64,000 bases of DNA. Origin: Levilactobacillus hammesii DSM 16381 (GTDB lineage: Bacteria; Bacillota; Bacilli; Lactobacillales; Lactobacillaceae). Below, piece by piece: positions 49,613 to 58,611 of the stretch. Position 1 is the first letter of the stretch. Each line of letters starts with the position of its first letter. Where the stretch lies: contig NZ_AZFS01000060.1 of the NCBI RefSeq assembly GCF_001434395.1, positions 161,724 through 225,723 of the forward strand, written 5' to 3'. The position numbers and the translations under genes were made by a program. The notes beneath the pieces are model-generated. The model was not told the DNA's origin and did not search any database. It saw only the letters and a program-made list of their open reading frames with translations.

Positions 49613-50578
49613 ATGGCGGAGACGACAGATCAACGGTTAGCGCAGAGTTTGGCCGTTGCCAAGATGTACTACCAGTCAGATCAGAGTCAAAGCCAGATTG
49701 CCCATCAGTTGGGAATTTCCCGGCCAACCGTTTCCCGGCTATTACAGTTTGCCAGAGAGCAGGGCCTGGTCCGGATTCAAATCGTGGATCCAGTTCAGGA
49801 TGTTCAAACGTTGGAACAGGCCCTGACGCGTGCCTACCGCGTGGAAGTTCACGTGGTCCCGACCCAATTAACTGCGGCCAGCGAGCTGCTCAACACGGTC
49901 GGTCAGTACGCGGCACACTATCTCGAAGAAATCGTGACAGAACACGACATTATCGGGATCGGTTGGGGGAAAACCATCTATGCCATTGGCTCGAATCTAC
50001 AGCCCGATACGTTAACCGGTGTCGAGGTGATTCAACTTAAAGGAAGTGTGAGCTATTCTACGGAGCACACGTACGCCTATGAAAGTATTGACGCCTTTGC
50101 CAACGCCTTCCACGCGGTGCCCCAATACTTACCGTTGCCGGTCATCTTTGACCACCAACAAACTAAGGAATTGGTGGAAGCTGAGCGACACATTCAATAC
50201 CTCCTTGAGTTGGGGAGAAAAGCCAACATTGCGATTTATTCCGTGGGGACGGTTCGGAGTTCCGCCCTGGTCTTTCAATTGGGGTACTTGCAGAATCAGG
50301 AGAAAGATTTCTTGCAGGCACACGCGGTGGGGGATATCTTCTCCCGCTACATCGACGAAAATGGTGAAGTCGTCGATCCTAAATTGAACCAGCGGACCAT
50401 TGGCATTGACCTGGATAATCTGCGCCAGAAGGAACATTCCATTCTGGTCGCAGCGGGTGATGCCAAGATTCCGGCAGTCAAAGCGGCTTTGTTGGGTGGT
50501 TACCCAAATTGTCTGATTATTGATCAACACGCAGCAGCACAACTACTGAAGGTTACCCCGGCGGTGAAGTCGCGGTAA
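49613..50578 (+). CDS. deoR: SorC/DeoR-family regulator of the deo operon
   Basis: A 321-residue transcription factor of the SorC sugar-binding family (the class of B. subtilis DeoR). The HTH is near the N-terminus (SQSQIAHQLGISRPTVSRLL, about 26-45). The rest is the sugar-binding domain with GIGWGKTIYAIG and the C-terminal AGDAKIPAVKAALLGGYPN. It is expected to respond to deoxyribose-5-phosphate and repress its own operon; this is inferred from family and position. GAAGGAGGG precedes the ATG. It lies inside the operon, unlike the upstream deoR of B. subtilis. Confidence 0.9.
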   Translation: MAETTDQRLAQSLAVAKMYYQSDQSQSQIAHQLGISRPTVSRLLQFAREQGLVRIQIVDPVQDVQTLEQALTRAYRVEVHVVPTQLTAASELLNTVGQYAAHYLEEIVTEHDIIGIGWGKTIYAIGSNLQPDTLTGVEVIQLKGSVSYSTEHTYAYESIDAFANAFHAVPQYLPLPVIFDHQQTKELVEAERHIQYLLELGRKANIAIYSVGTVRSSALVFQLGYLQNQEKDFLQAHAVGDIFSRYIDENGEVVDPKLNQRTIGIDLDNLRQKEHSILVAAGDAKIPAVKAALLGGYPNCLIIDQHAAAQLLKVTPAVKSR

Positions 50579-50610
50579 CGGCATCCAATTAGAAATGGAG
50601 TGGCTGAAAC

Positions 50611-51909
50611 ATGAGAATGGTTGACATTATTGATAAGAAACGTAACGGTGGCGAACTGACTAAGGAAGAAATCCAAACTTTCGTGGACGGCGTTGTTTCC
50701 GGTGAAATTCCTGATTACCAAACCAGTGCCTTTTTAATGGCAACTTACTTCAAGGACATGACCGATGCAGAACGTTCTGAACTGACTATGGCCATGATGA
50801 AGTCTGGTGACCATTTGGACTTGTCCAGTATCGATGGGCTCAAAGTAGATAAGCACTCAACGGGTGGTGTCGGCGATAAGACCAGTATTCCGTTGGCCCC
50901 AATCGTTGCGGCACTAGGCATTCCAGTGCCCATGATTTCCGGCCGTGGGCTGGGTCATACGGGTGGTACTTTGGATAAATTGGAAGCGATTCCAGGTTAC
51001 CAAGTTGAAATCAGTGAAGCTGACTTTATCAAACAAGTGAAAAACCAAGGTCTGGCCATCGTTGGGGCCACGGGTAACATTGCGCCCGCCGATAAGAAGA
51101 TCTACGGCTTGCGGGATGTGACCGATACGGTGGACTCCATTCCACTGATTGCCAGTTCCATTATGAGTAAGAAGATTGCTTCTGGGACGGATGCGTTGGT
51201 CATTGACGTGAAGACGGGGTCCGGTGCCTTTATGAAGACGCTCGATGATTCTCGTGAGTTGGCCAAAGCCTTGGTTGGTATCGGGAAAGGGGTCGGCATG
51301 AACTGCATGGCGATTATTTCCGATATGAATCAACCTCTGGGGAATGCCATTGGGAACGCCCTCGAAATCAAGGAATCCATCGACCTGTTGAAGGGCCAAG
51401 CGCCAGCCGATATTACCGACTTGGTTCTGACCTTAGGTTCTTACATGGTCGTCATGTCCGGTAAGACAGATAGTATGGATGAAGCACGGGCCATGTGTGA
51501 AAAGACCATTGAAGACGGCTCTGCTCTGAAGAAGTTCGGGGACATGGTCGAAGCTCAAGGCGGGGATCGCAGCGTCATTGATCATCCAGAAATCATGCCA
51601 CAAGCAACCTACAAGATTCCATTACCTGCCAAGACTAGCGGTGTCGTTAGCCGTGTCGAAGCTGATGAAATGGGTGTTGCCAGCATGCTGCTTGGTGGTG
51701 GCCGTCAAAAGGCCGACGACAAACTGGATTACGCCGTTGGGATCATGATGAACAAGAAGGTCGGCGACAAGGTTGAAGCCGGCGAACCCTTATTAACCAT
51801 CTACAGTGATCGTGAAAACGTGGATGACATCAAGGACCTGCTGTACGCTAATATTGAAATTAGCGATTCAGCGGAACCCTTCACGCTGATTCACGAAACG
51901 GTGCGGTAG
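50611..51909 (+). CDS. pdp: Pyrimidine-nucleoside phosphorylase
   Basis: Phosphorolyses thymidine, uridine and deoxyuridine. The 432-residue protein has [29 protein letters not shown] (the phosphate-binding glycine loop), [16 protein letters not shown] and the C-terminal lid domain. The Pdp type, not the thymidine-only DeoA, is suggested by this N-terminus. It closes the deo operon; a terminator follows about 160 bases on. Confidence 0.95.
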   Translation: MRMVDIIDKKRNGGELTKEEIQTFVDGVVSGEIPDYQTSAFLMATYFKDMTDAERSELTMAMMKSGDHLDLSSIDGLKVDKHSTGGVGDKTSIPLAPIVAALGIPVPMISGRGLGHTGGTLDKLEAIPGYQVEISEADFIKQVKNQGLAIVGATGNIAPADKKIYGLRDVTDTVDSIPLIASSIMSKKIASGTDALVIDVKTGSGAFMKTLDDSRELAKALVGIGKGVGMNCMAIISDMNQPLGNAIGNALEIKESIDLLKGQAPADITDLVLTLGSYMVVMSGKTDSMDEARAMCEKTIEDGSALKKFGDMVEAQGGDRSVIDHPEIMPQATYKIPLPAKTSGVVSRVEADEMGVASMLLGGGRQKADDKLDYAVGIMMNKKVGDKVEAGEPLLTIYSDRENVDDIKDLLYANIEISDSAEPFTLIHETVR

Positions 51910-52067
51910 TCGTCCTGCACATTTGTGCTTGGCCTGAATTGGGCGAGAACGAGCTGGTTTCTGGATGAGCGCTGAAACGGCTCTTCGCTTAAACAGGGCA
52001 GGTGGCTACTGTAGCCATTAGATTCAAGATTTTTCCGTTTGCATAACTTAACCACACACACTTGAAG

Positions 52068-52099
52068 GAAGCTGACGCGGAGGCGTTGGCTTCTTTTTG
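52068..52099 (+). terminator. Terminator of the deo operon
   Basis: An 11-bp stem with two G-U pairs (52068-52078 with 52083-52093) and TTTTT. Confidence 0.8.
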
Positions 52100-52310
52100 A
52101 CCTCTCAATAATACTAACGAAATTTTTCCGGATTTAGTCTCACTAAAGTTTGGTTAGACTCCAATTACTCTATTATTAGAAGATGGAAAGTTGGTCTATA
52201 ACTGGGCAACAGGGCGGTCTCTTCGCCTTACCGGTCGGCTTACGTAGTATTCTTAGGTGACTGGTTTAATGACGGTTATAGTCGTTATTCGTTGGACCAA
52301 AAAGCACAAA

Positions 52311-52587
52311 GCCGCCACTTTTCCAACCGTTGTTGTGATAAAACACAATCAGAGCCGGAGGAGGCCAGGGATGGCCCCAGCCGTGAAAGTGGTGTTAGCT
52401 GGCGTTTTTTCAGCCAGTTTACAGCACGGGCGACTTTGGAGACACGTGGTCTTCGTGGCTCCAAAGCGAGCGAGAAGACTGGTGTTCTTCCAGGCTGAAG
52501 CGTCCCCACAGCAGGCGGAATCCCTGGCAGCCGGAGCGCGTCCTTTAATGGCGTGAATCCTTCACCAATGTTGGAACAAGGTAGGCG
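52311..52587 (+). ncRNA. Candidate multibranched structured RNA, unknown class
   Basis: The interval is closed by CGCC (52313-52316) with GGCG (52584-52587), then ACTT pairing through bulges, then TTCCAAC (52321-52327) with GTTGGAA (52570-52576). Inside are five more helices. The hairpin TTGTG/CACAA spans 52333-52348. The central stem is CCGG...CCAGGGAT (52355-52372) with ATCCCTGG...CCGG (52520-52534). It encloses CCGTG/CACGG with an inner CTGGC/GCCAG, the 12-bp hairpin CTTTGGAG-CACG (52434-52466), and GAAGA/TCTTC. The hairpin GTGAA/TTCAC lies near 52553-52565. I do not recognise the class. Either strand could be transcribed, and no clear promoter or terminator was found. It may be a copy of a dispersed repeat. 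Confidence 0.45.
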
Positions 52588-52771
52588 TTTCATCTTTCAA
52601 CCCTTAGTTAATGAGATAGTAGTTAATAGGAAGAAAAGATAATAAAACGAATACTTTTTGGTTGAAGTTGTGCTTGCCTCAAAGTGAACGCTTCCAGAAA
52701 AATATAAAATTAGCCTAAAGTTTATTGAATTGGTCAAACAATTTTTATTTGCTGAAAAGCAGACAATATCA

Positions 52772-52800
52772 GTGACAGCGCCCCTCTTTTTGTTTAGAAT
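52772..52800 (+). promoter_or_regulatory. gshA promoter
   Basis: GTGACA (52772-52777), 17-base spacer, TAGAAT (52795-52800). Confidence 0.6.
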
Positions 52801-52844
52801 TTAGGTATAGTCAAACCATTCGAACGACAGGGGATGTTACCGCC

Positions 52845-54377
52845 ATGCTGGACAATTTATTAGCGGTTATTCAAGAAGAAAATTTATCAGAACAGCTTTA
52901 TCATAGCCTTGTGGGCTTAGAAGTCGAAGAACAGCGCATTGATCAGCATGGCCAGTTGAGTCGACGGCCGCATCCCCATAATTTTGGATCGCGGACGTTC
53001 CATCCGTATTTTCAGACCGACTTTACTGAGAGTCAGCTGGAAGTCATTACGGACCCTAATCCCAATATTGGGGGGACGCTGGATCAGTTAGACACGTTGC
53101 AGACGGTTGCTTACAGAACGCTTGAGGGTGATGATCGAATTTGGCCACTGAGTATGCCCCCCGTGATGACGGATACGGATCTGCAATTTGTGGCCGACCA
53201 CTTTGACCGTCCGGCCGTTAAGCCATATCGTGAATACTTGGTTAAGAAGTATGGCTTGCAGCACGGCTGTATGACGGGGGTACACGTGAATTACAGTATT
53301 CCCGATCCCGTCATTCACCGGCTGTTTAGTCATTACACAGCGGAATTTGAAACCATTGTGGCCTTCAAGAATGCGTTGTACTTCCGCATTGCCCAGAACT
53401 TTGTCCGCTACCAGTGGTTGCTGACCTACTTGTTCGGCGCCAGTCCCATTGCGGAGAAGGGCTTTTTTGAAACGATGCCTAGCGAGCTGGCCGAACCGGT
53501 TCGTAGTATTCGCAATAGTCGCTTTGGTTTTGTCAATCGGCCGGAAGAACAAGTGACCTATGCGTCATTGGAAAGTCATCTGAAGCAATTGCAGCGGATG
53601 ATCGATGAGGGCACTTACTTCTCTGCACATGAATTTTATGGGCCCGTTCGGTTAAAGGGACAAGCCAATGCCAAGGACTTTTTGACCGGGGGCATTCAAT
53701 ACCTGGAGCTACGGGATTTTGATAACACGCCACTGACGCCCAATGGGATTAGCCGTCACGCGTTATACTTTTTGAAAATGTTTATGATTTATCTGATGAC
53801 CCAGCCCCTGCCAGCGGATCGGGCCCTGGAAGTATTGGCAACCGGGCGACAGCGTAATCAGGCCGTTGCTCTGGAGAACCCTTTAGCAGCAACGCAATTT
53901 CAGGCGAACGGTCAGCGGATCTTTCGGGAAATGCGTGCCATGGCCGACCAGTTAAACGCCCACAATGAACAGTGGGGGGCTATCGATGATCTAGAAGAGG
54001 TGTTGATGCACCCTGAGTTGACCCCGGCTGCTAAACTGGTGGCGCACCTTGAGCACGGAAGCCTGATGAAGTTTGGTCAGCGGGTGGCCCGGCAGTGGTA
54101 CCATGATCGGATCGCGGCCCCACAGCTGTTGCCCAAGATGCCACGCTTGCGCGAAGATACGCAACGCCTGATCATGACGGCTTTACAGTTGGGGATTAAG
54201 TTCTATCAGGTGCGGGATGAAGACGGTGAGGATATGTTTATGTTTACCTTCGACGGTATCACCCAAGTCCTGCAAGAGCGGGATACGCAGGGAAAGGTTC
54301 CAGAAGAACTCTTGCGCCGGTTATTTCCTGATCTGCCAGATTTACCAGCACCCCTAGATTATGGGGACGTAAAATAA
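52845..54377 (+). CDS. gshA: Glutamate--cysteine ligase family protein
   Basis: Forms gamma-glutamylcysteine from glutamate and cysteine with ATP. The 510-residue protein contains GLEVEEQRIDQHGQLSRRPH, DFTESQLEVIT, GVHVNYSIPD, RNSRFGF and YLELRDFDNTPL, the pattern of Firmicute GshA and of the N-terminal half of bifunctional GshF. The ATP-grasp half of GshF is absent, and no separate glutathione synthetase is in the window. The product may therefore be gamma-glutamylcysteine, or glutathione if another gene exists. AGGGGATG lies upstream of the ATG. It is a single-gene unit. Confidence 0.92.
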   Translation: MLDNLLAVIQEENLSEQLYHSLVGLEVEEQRIDQHGQLSRRPHPHNFGSRTFHPYFQTDFTESQLEVITDPNPNIGGTLDQLDTLQTVAYRTLEGDDRIWPLSMPPVMTDTDLQFVADHFDRPAVKPYREYLVKKYGLQHGCMTGVHVNYSIPDPVIHRLFSHYTAEFETIVAFKNALYFRIAQNFVRYQWLLTYLFGASPIAEKGFFETMPSELAEPVRSIRNSRFGFVNRPEEQVTYASLESHLKQLQRMIDEGTYFSAHEFYGPVRLKGQANAKDFLTGGIQYLELRDFDNTPLTPNGISRHALYFLKMFMIYLMTQPLPADRALEVLATGRQRNQAVALENPLAATQFQANGQRIFREMRAMADQLNAHNEQWGAIDDLEEVLMHPELTPAAKLVAHLEHGSLMKFGQRVARQWYHDRIAAPQLLPKMPRLREDTQRLIMTALQLGIKFYQVRDEDGEDMFMFTFDGITQVLQERDTQGKVPEELLRRLFPDLPDLPAPLDYGDVK

Positions 54378-54487
54378 ATTTTAAAATTTTTTTGGAAATA
54401 AAATAGCAGATTTTTGTGTCATCCATGAAAATTGTTTTCACTTACTAAATTTCAGCATTCGCGGTCATCGTTGCCCGTGAATGGGGG

Positions 54488-54518
54488 CCTCACGGATCAT
54501 CCGTGGGGTTTTTTTTGG
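54488..54518 (+). terminator. Terminator after gshA
   Basis: A 9-bp stem (54488-54496 with 54500-54508), loop TCA, then at least eight T. Confidence 0.85.
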
Positions 54519-54588
54519 CCGCTTTCTGAAAATGAATTGCTTCACAAATAGCCAATCGGCCCTTGAAAGCCTTTTAGTTTTATGATAA

Positions 54589-54622
54589 TGTAAACGATGT
54601 CGCTTGACGTAAAACGGTTTAC
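54589..54622 (+). promoter_or_regulatory. cre box and LacI-type operator upstream of rbsD
   Basis: TGTAAACGATGTCG (54589-54602) matches 13 of 14 positions of the cre consensus TGWAANCGNTNWCA. GTAAAACGGTTTAC (54609-54622) is a near-perfect CG-centred palindrome like the one at the deo operon. A promoter may overlap: TTGAAA at 54563-54568 with TAATGT 17 bases on. Dual control by CcpA and an RbsR-like repressor is the natural reading; no such repressor gene is in the window. Confidence 0.6.
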
Positions 54623-54743
54623 ATACGATTTTTAGTCAACTAATTTGTCAAATGCAAAGGGTTGTCCCTTGAAAAATTGACAGAGTTGGAAAAGGGTTGC
54701 ACGTGTACCAGTGATCAATTTAGTTAAAAAGGAGAAATATCTT

Positions 54744-55139
54744 ATGAAAAAGACGACCGTTATTAATTCCGAATTATCTACGGTAATTGCCGGCATGGGC
54801 CACATGGATTGGTTGAGTATCGGTGATGCGGGGATGCCCGTTCCTATGGGAACCAAGAAGATTGACTTAGCCTTAACTAAGCAATTACCTAGTTTTCAAG
54901 ATGTTTTGAAGAATATCTTGGCCGAACTTGAAGTTCAAAAAATCTACTTGGCCGATGAAATCAAAACGCAAAACCCAGAACAATTAGCTGCCATCAAGGA
55001 ATTGTTACCTAATGTTGAGATTGAATACATGCCACATAGTCAATTGAAGAAGGACTTAGCGCAAACGCACGCCTTCGTTCGGACTGGTGAAATGACGCCA
55101 TTCTCTAACATCATTCTTGAATCTGGCGTTACCTTTTAA
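54744..55139 (+). CDS. rbsD: D-ribose pyranase
   Basis: Interconverts pyranose and furanose forms of ribose so that ribokinase can act. The 131-residue protein aligns end to end with Rbs[12 protein letters not shown] start, catalytic H20 in GMGHMD, D28 in SIGDAG, H98 in YMPHSQ, and [12 protein letters not shown] with N122. Position 120 is phenylalanine where E. coli and B. subtilis have tyrosine. GGAGAAA precedes the ATG at 54744. It is followed by a FucP-type permease instead of ribokinase; no rbsK is in the window. Confidence 0.93.
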   Translation: MKKTTVINSELSTVIAGMGHMDWLSIGDAGMPVPMGTKKIDLALTKQLPSFQDVLKNILAELEVQKIYLADEIKTQNPEQLAAIKELLPNVEIEYMPHSQLKKDLAQTHAFVRTGEMTPFSNIILESGVTF

Positions 55140-55159
55140 GCTTAATTAATTAGTCTTCA

Positions 55160-55171
55160 TAAAACGTTTTA
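55160..55171. promoter_or_regulatory. Second CG-centred palindrome, before the sugar permease
   Basis: TAAAACGTTTTA is a perfect 12-base palindrome in the rbsD-permease gap. It shares the AAACGTTT-type core with the site upstream of rbsD. It may be a second operator of the same regulator, or part of a second promoter. Confidence 0.45.
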
Positions 55172-55200
55172 CCTCAATTCATTATAAAGGAGTCTTTACC

Positions 55201-56556
55201 ATGCAAGCAGTTGAATCGAAGCACGGTTGGACTCAGCTGGCCGATGGCTATCTGAGCAAAACCCCGCTATTCCAATTTATCTTAGTGTCTCTGATCTTCC
55301 CATTGTGGGGGACGGCCGCTAGTTTAAATGATATCTTAATCACCCAGTTCAAGACGGTCTTCATGTTGAACGATGCCGCTACGGCCTTCGTTCAAAGTGC
55401 CTTCTACGGTGGTTACTTCTTAATTGCCATTCCAGCCTCATTAATTATCAAAAAGAACAGTTATAAATTTGCTATTATGACCGGGCTGATCTTCTACATC
55501 GTGGGTTGTGGGTTGTTCTTCCCAGCTTCTCACTTGGCTACTTACAGTATGTTCTTAGTTGCCATCTTCGCGATTGCCATTGGGTTGAGTTTCTTGGAAA
55601 CCTCTTGTGACACTTACAGTTCGATGCTTGGACCGAAAGCCAACGCGACGATGCGGTTAAACTTCTCACAAACCTTGGTGCCACTTGGTGACATCATGGG
55701 GATCGTTCTTGGGAAGTACCTGATCTTCGGTTCCGTTGACAACTTGGCTAACAAGATGAGCACGATGCACGGTGCTGCACGGTTAGCTTACGGTGAAAAG
55801 ATGCTGCAACTGACTTTACGGCCATACAAGTACATCTTGATTGTGCTGATTGTGATGTTCGTCATCTTTGCTTTATCACCAATGCCTCGTGCCAAGGCTA
55901 CTAAGACGGTTGAAGGTTCCGATGAAGCCGTTGAAGATCGTCCTAGCTTAGGCGAAACGATCAAGTACCTGTCACACAACAAGCGTTACATGAAGGGTGT
56001 TTTAACACAATTCTTCTACGCTGGTTTACAGACGACGGTTTGGTCATTCACGATTCGTTTAGCTTTGAACTTGAACCATCAGATTACGGATAGTGCCGCT
56101 TCTACCTTCATGATCTACAGCTACATTGCTTGGTTCGTGGGTAAATTGGTCGCTAACGTCTTCATGAGTAAGTTCTCAATCACGGGTGTCTTGACTTGGT
56201 TCTCCCTGTTAGGGACGTTGGCCTTAGTCGTAACGTTCACGATTCCTAGCATGATCGCGGTATACTCAGCCATCTTGACCAGCTTCTTCTTCGGTCCAGA
56301 ATGGCCAACGATCTACACCCACACGTTGGATGCTATCGATGAAAAGCGTTACACGGAAACTGGTGGGGCCATCATCGTTATGGCTTTGATCGGTGGGGCT
56401 ATTATCCCAGCCATCCAAGGTTTGGTTTCAGATGCTTCTGGTTCAATGCAATTCTCATTCGTTGTCCCAACGCTCTGCTACGCCTTGATCACGTTGTACT
56501 TCTTCCTGGAACACCGTTTCGAAAAGAAGCACCCAGAAGAAATGCAAGAACACTAA
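55201..56556 (+). CDS. FucP-family MFS sugar:proton symporter
   Basis: A 451-residue membrane protein with twelve helices of the FucP (L-fucose/glucose/galactose permease) branch. Signatures include FILVSLIFPLWGTAASLNDI, FVQSAFYGGYFLIAIPAS, GLSFLETSCDTYSSMLGP, MRLNFSQTLVPLGDI and FFGPEWPTIYTHTLDA. The rbsD gene upstream and the shared operator type suggest ribose or another pentose as substrate. Family members also carry fucose or hexoses, so the substrate is open. TAAAGGAG precedes the ATG. The central cytoplasmic loop is acidic (EGSDEAVEDRPS). Confidence 0.88.
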   Translation: MQAVESKHGWTQLADGYLSKTPLFQFILVSLIFPLWGTAASLNDILITQFKTVFMLNDAATAFVQSAFYGGYFLIAIPASLIIKKNSYKFAIMTGLIFYIVGCGLFFPASHLATYSMFLVAIFAIAIGLSFLETSCDTYSSMLGPKANATMRLNFSQTLVPLGDIMGIVLGKYLIFGSVDNLANKMSTMHGAARLAYGEKMLQLTLRPYKYILIVLIVMFVIFALSPMPRAKATKTVEGSDEAVEDRPSLGETIKYLSHNKRYMKGVLTQFFYAGLQTTVWSFTIRLALNLNHQITDSAASTFMIYSYIAWFVGKLVANVFMSKFSITGVLTWFSLLGTLALVVTFTIPSMIAVYSAILTSFFFGPEWPTIYTHTLDAIDEKRYTETGGAIIVMALIGGAIIPAIQGLVSDASGSMQFSFVVPTLCYALITLYFFLEHRFEKKHPEEMQEH

Positions 56557-56579
56557 TTTTTAATCTATCAGTTAACTTA

Positions 56580-56615
56580 AGCCAGTCGGTCTCTCTGCCG
56601 ACTGGCTTTTTTTGT
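56580..56615 (+). terminator. Terminator of rbsD-permease
   Basis: A perfect 10-bp stem (56580-56589 with 56598-56607) followed by a T run. Confidence 0.85.
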
Positions 56616-56766
56616 GTTGGATTAGAAATGGTACGGGGAACCCCGTCTTGGGCTATGTCTTGGCGGCAGAACTAGGCCTCATAGGGCTTATGAGAACGTT
56701 TCTGCCCATTACTGGGGGAGTTTTGCATCACGGGAGAAAATGGCTGACACACGTTTTTAGAGCACT

Positions 56767-56805
56767 AAAAAACCGTGAGTCGGTTTTGGATAACCGACTC
56801 ACGGT
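56767..56805 (-). terminator. Terminator of the second amino acid permease
   Basis: A perfect 14-bp stem (56772-56785 with 56792-56805) followed by TTTTTT on the minus strand. Confidence 0.85.
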
Positions 56806-56834
56806 GGTTGTTAAAGTCTAAGGGATGAAACGGG

Positions 56835-58160
56835 CTACTGGGCCTTGTCACGGCGCCGTTGGTGAATAAAGTAAATTGGTAAACCCACTAAGGTTAACGC
56901 CAATCCTGTTGCCGCTAGGCCAGTTTCTGTGACCAGGGTGGTGACCACAATGAAGATCCCACCAACTAGGGCAATCAGCGGGACCAGAGGGAAGCCAGGC
57001 ACCTTATACGGCCGGACCAACTCGGGTTCCCGTTTACGCAGGACAAAGATAGCAATGAAGATGAGACAGTTGAATAGCCACATGACAAAGACCAGCATGT
57101 CAGTCAGAATATCGAAGCTACCCATCAGCATCATCAATAGGGCGATCCCAAACTGGACAACCCCGGCAAAGTAGGGGACATAGGTCCGGCGTGAGAGACG
57201 GCTAAAGTATTTCGACAGCGGCAGGCTATCTTCGGTGGCCAAAGCGTAGGGCACCCGCATCCCCGTCATGGTGTAGCCGTTAATGGCCCCATAGACGGAG
57301 ATGAGAATCCCAATGGTGACTAGCTTACCCCCAAATTGACCAAAGAGTTTCATGGCAGCATCAGCCGCCGCGTTTTGGTTACCCGCGATCAAATCAATAG
57401 GTAAGGTTCGCAAGAAGACCAGGTTAATCAGCGTGTAAACAACGGTGATTAAGGCCAATCCCAATACGATGGCGCGGGGTAAGTCACGCTCGGGATGCTT
57501 CATCTCACCGGCGATGTTGCCAATATTAATCCAGCCATCATAGGCAAACATGGTCGCCAGCAGACTGGAAGCAAAGGCACCACCAAAGCCAATGTGGTCG
57601 CCCGTGGTAATTGGCCAGAATTGAATCGTGGTGTGTGCTGGGGCAAAGAGACCAAAGATCACAATGACCGCGATGGGAATGAGCTTAAAGATTAAGGCAA
57701 TTGATTGCACGCGCCCACCGACGCGCGCACCCAGAAAGTTCAGACCGGTGATACTCAGTCCACAGATGATGGCAATCGGGAGCTTCCAAGCGTTGTCCAG
57801 GTGAAAGAGGTTCACAAACTGGACGCCAAAGATGATGGACAGGGCCGCAATATTGGCCGGATAGTAGACCAACATTTGCGCCCAACCCATCAAGAAGCCC
57901 ACGGGTTTGCCATAGGCGTACTCAAGGTAGCGCATAGCACCACCGGTACGGGGAATGGCGGCAGCGAGCTCTGCGCTGGTCAGACCGGCACAGATGGTTA
58001 AAATCCCCCCTAATAGCCAAGCGACTAAGGTCATGTTAGCGGAATGGTTGGCGGCCACCACGCTAGCGGTTTTGAAGAAGACCCCACCACCGATGACGGT
58101 TCCCATGACGGTGGCGAGGGCGGTAAACGTGCCGATTTCGCGGCGTAACTCCTTTGCCAA
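56835..58160 (-). CDS. LAT-family amino acid permease (SteT/YkbA-like)
   Basis: A 441-residue APC-superfamily protein with twelve helices. The first helix has TVIGGGVFFKT; AAIPRTGGAMRYLEYAYG and FAYDGWINIGNIAGEMKHP follow, the pattern of L-type exchangers such as the B. subtilis serine/threonine exchanger SteT. The substrate is not decidable. I chose TTG 58160 because AAAAAGGAG stands 8 bases upstream and the protein then starts MAKELRREIGTFTAL. Longer frames begin in the promoter region. Confidence 0.88.
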   Translation of the reverse strand: MAKELRREIGTFTALATVMGTVIGGGVFFKTASVVAANHSANMTLVAWLLGGILTICAGLTSAELAAAIPRTGGAMRYLEYAYGKPVGFLMGWAQMLVYYPANIAALSIIFGVQFVNLFHLDNAWKLPIAIICGLSITGLNFLGARVGGRVQSIALIFKLIPIAVIVIFGLFAPAHTTIQFWPITTGDHIGFGGAFASSLLATMFAYDGWINIGNIAGEMKHPERDLPRAIVLGLALITVVYTLINLVFLRTLPIDLIAGNQNAAADAAMKLFGQFGGKLVTIGILISVYGAINGYTMTGMRVPYALATEDSLPLSKYFSRLSRRTYVPYFAGVVQFGIALLMMLMGSFDILTDMLVFVMWLFNCLIFIAIFVLRKREPELVRPYKVPGFPLVPLIALVGGIFIVVTTLVTETGLAATGLALTLVGLPIYFIHQRRRDKAQ

Positions 58161-58200
58161 AGTAAAGACTCCTTTTTCTCTCAAATGTTTAGATTTAACC

Positions 58201-58209
58201 ATTATAGCA
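58201..58209 (-). promoter_or_regulatory. Extended -10 promoter of the LAT permease
   Basis: On the minus strand TGCTATAAT, with TATAAT at 58206-58201, about 40 bases upstream of the start. No strong -35 is seen. Confidence 0.6.
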
Positions 58210-58519
58210 CGGAACCCCTTGCTTCGTGTGGGTTTAGGGGAGTTTTTTCTGGGACCAGAGAAGAGATCTGAAGGCGATATGAGTGCCGGACTGGTCACCT
58301 GAAGATAAGACAGCAACAGATTGGATAATGTGCTTCACGGTTAATTTAGACATGGATGGTTTACGGAAAGTAGTCCCATTATGCCGGATTACTTGGCCAT
58401 AGGCAATGTATTTTATAGCATGAAATTATTAATAAGGGCGGGGAAGTCAAGCTAACTCAAACGGCATCGGCTCATATATAAAGTTATCAATATTGACAGG
58501 GGGTGGTGGCTGAGTGCAC
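58210..58519. other. Gene-free stretch between the permease and gntP
   Basis: About 310 bases. No gene can be supported. The part next to the permease has CCCC/GGGG complementary runs; the rest shows nothing recognisable. Confidence 0.4.
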
Positions 58520-58563
58520 GAAAAAATGATTGGCAGACCAATAGTTTGGTGTGCCAATCATTT
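58520..58563 (-). terminator. Terminator of the gluconate operon
   Basis: A perfect 12-bp stem (58524-58535 with 58552-58563) followed by TTTTTT on the minus strand. Confidence 0.85.
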
Positions 58564-58611
58564 CCAGGTATAGATGATAATTTATAAATTCATTTTTGGC
58601 CGTTGGTATCC

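Larger units (their letters stand above)
51910..52844. other. Long gene-free interval between pdp and gshA
   Basis: About 935 bases. In order it holds a small TGGCTAC-T-GTAGCCA inverted repeat (about 52010-52025), the deo terminator, the RNA candidate at 52311-52587 and the gshA promoter. Open frames crossing the RNA candidate on both strands have no ribosome binding sites and no familiar protein pattern. Confidence 0.6.

Noticed and set aside
49504..50040. Plus-strand frame overlapping the start of deoR
   Set aside because: It is out of frame with the well-supported SorC-family protein and gives no recognisable sequence.
52257..52593. Open frames on both strands across the RNA candidate
   Set aside because: They owe their length to the GC-rich repeat structure. 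None has a binding site or a protein-like pattern, and they overlap one another.
56612..56821. Short plus-strand frame after the sugar permease
   Set aside because: It begins within the terminator tail of one gene and ends in the terminator of the next; no binding site.
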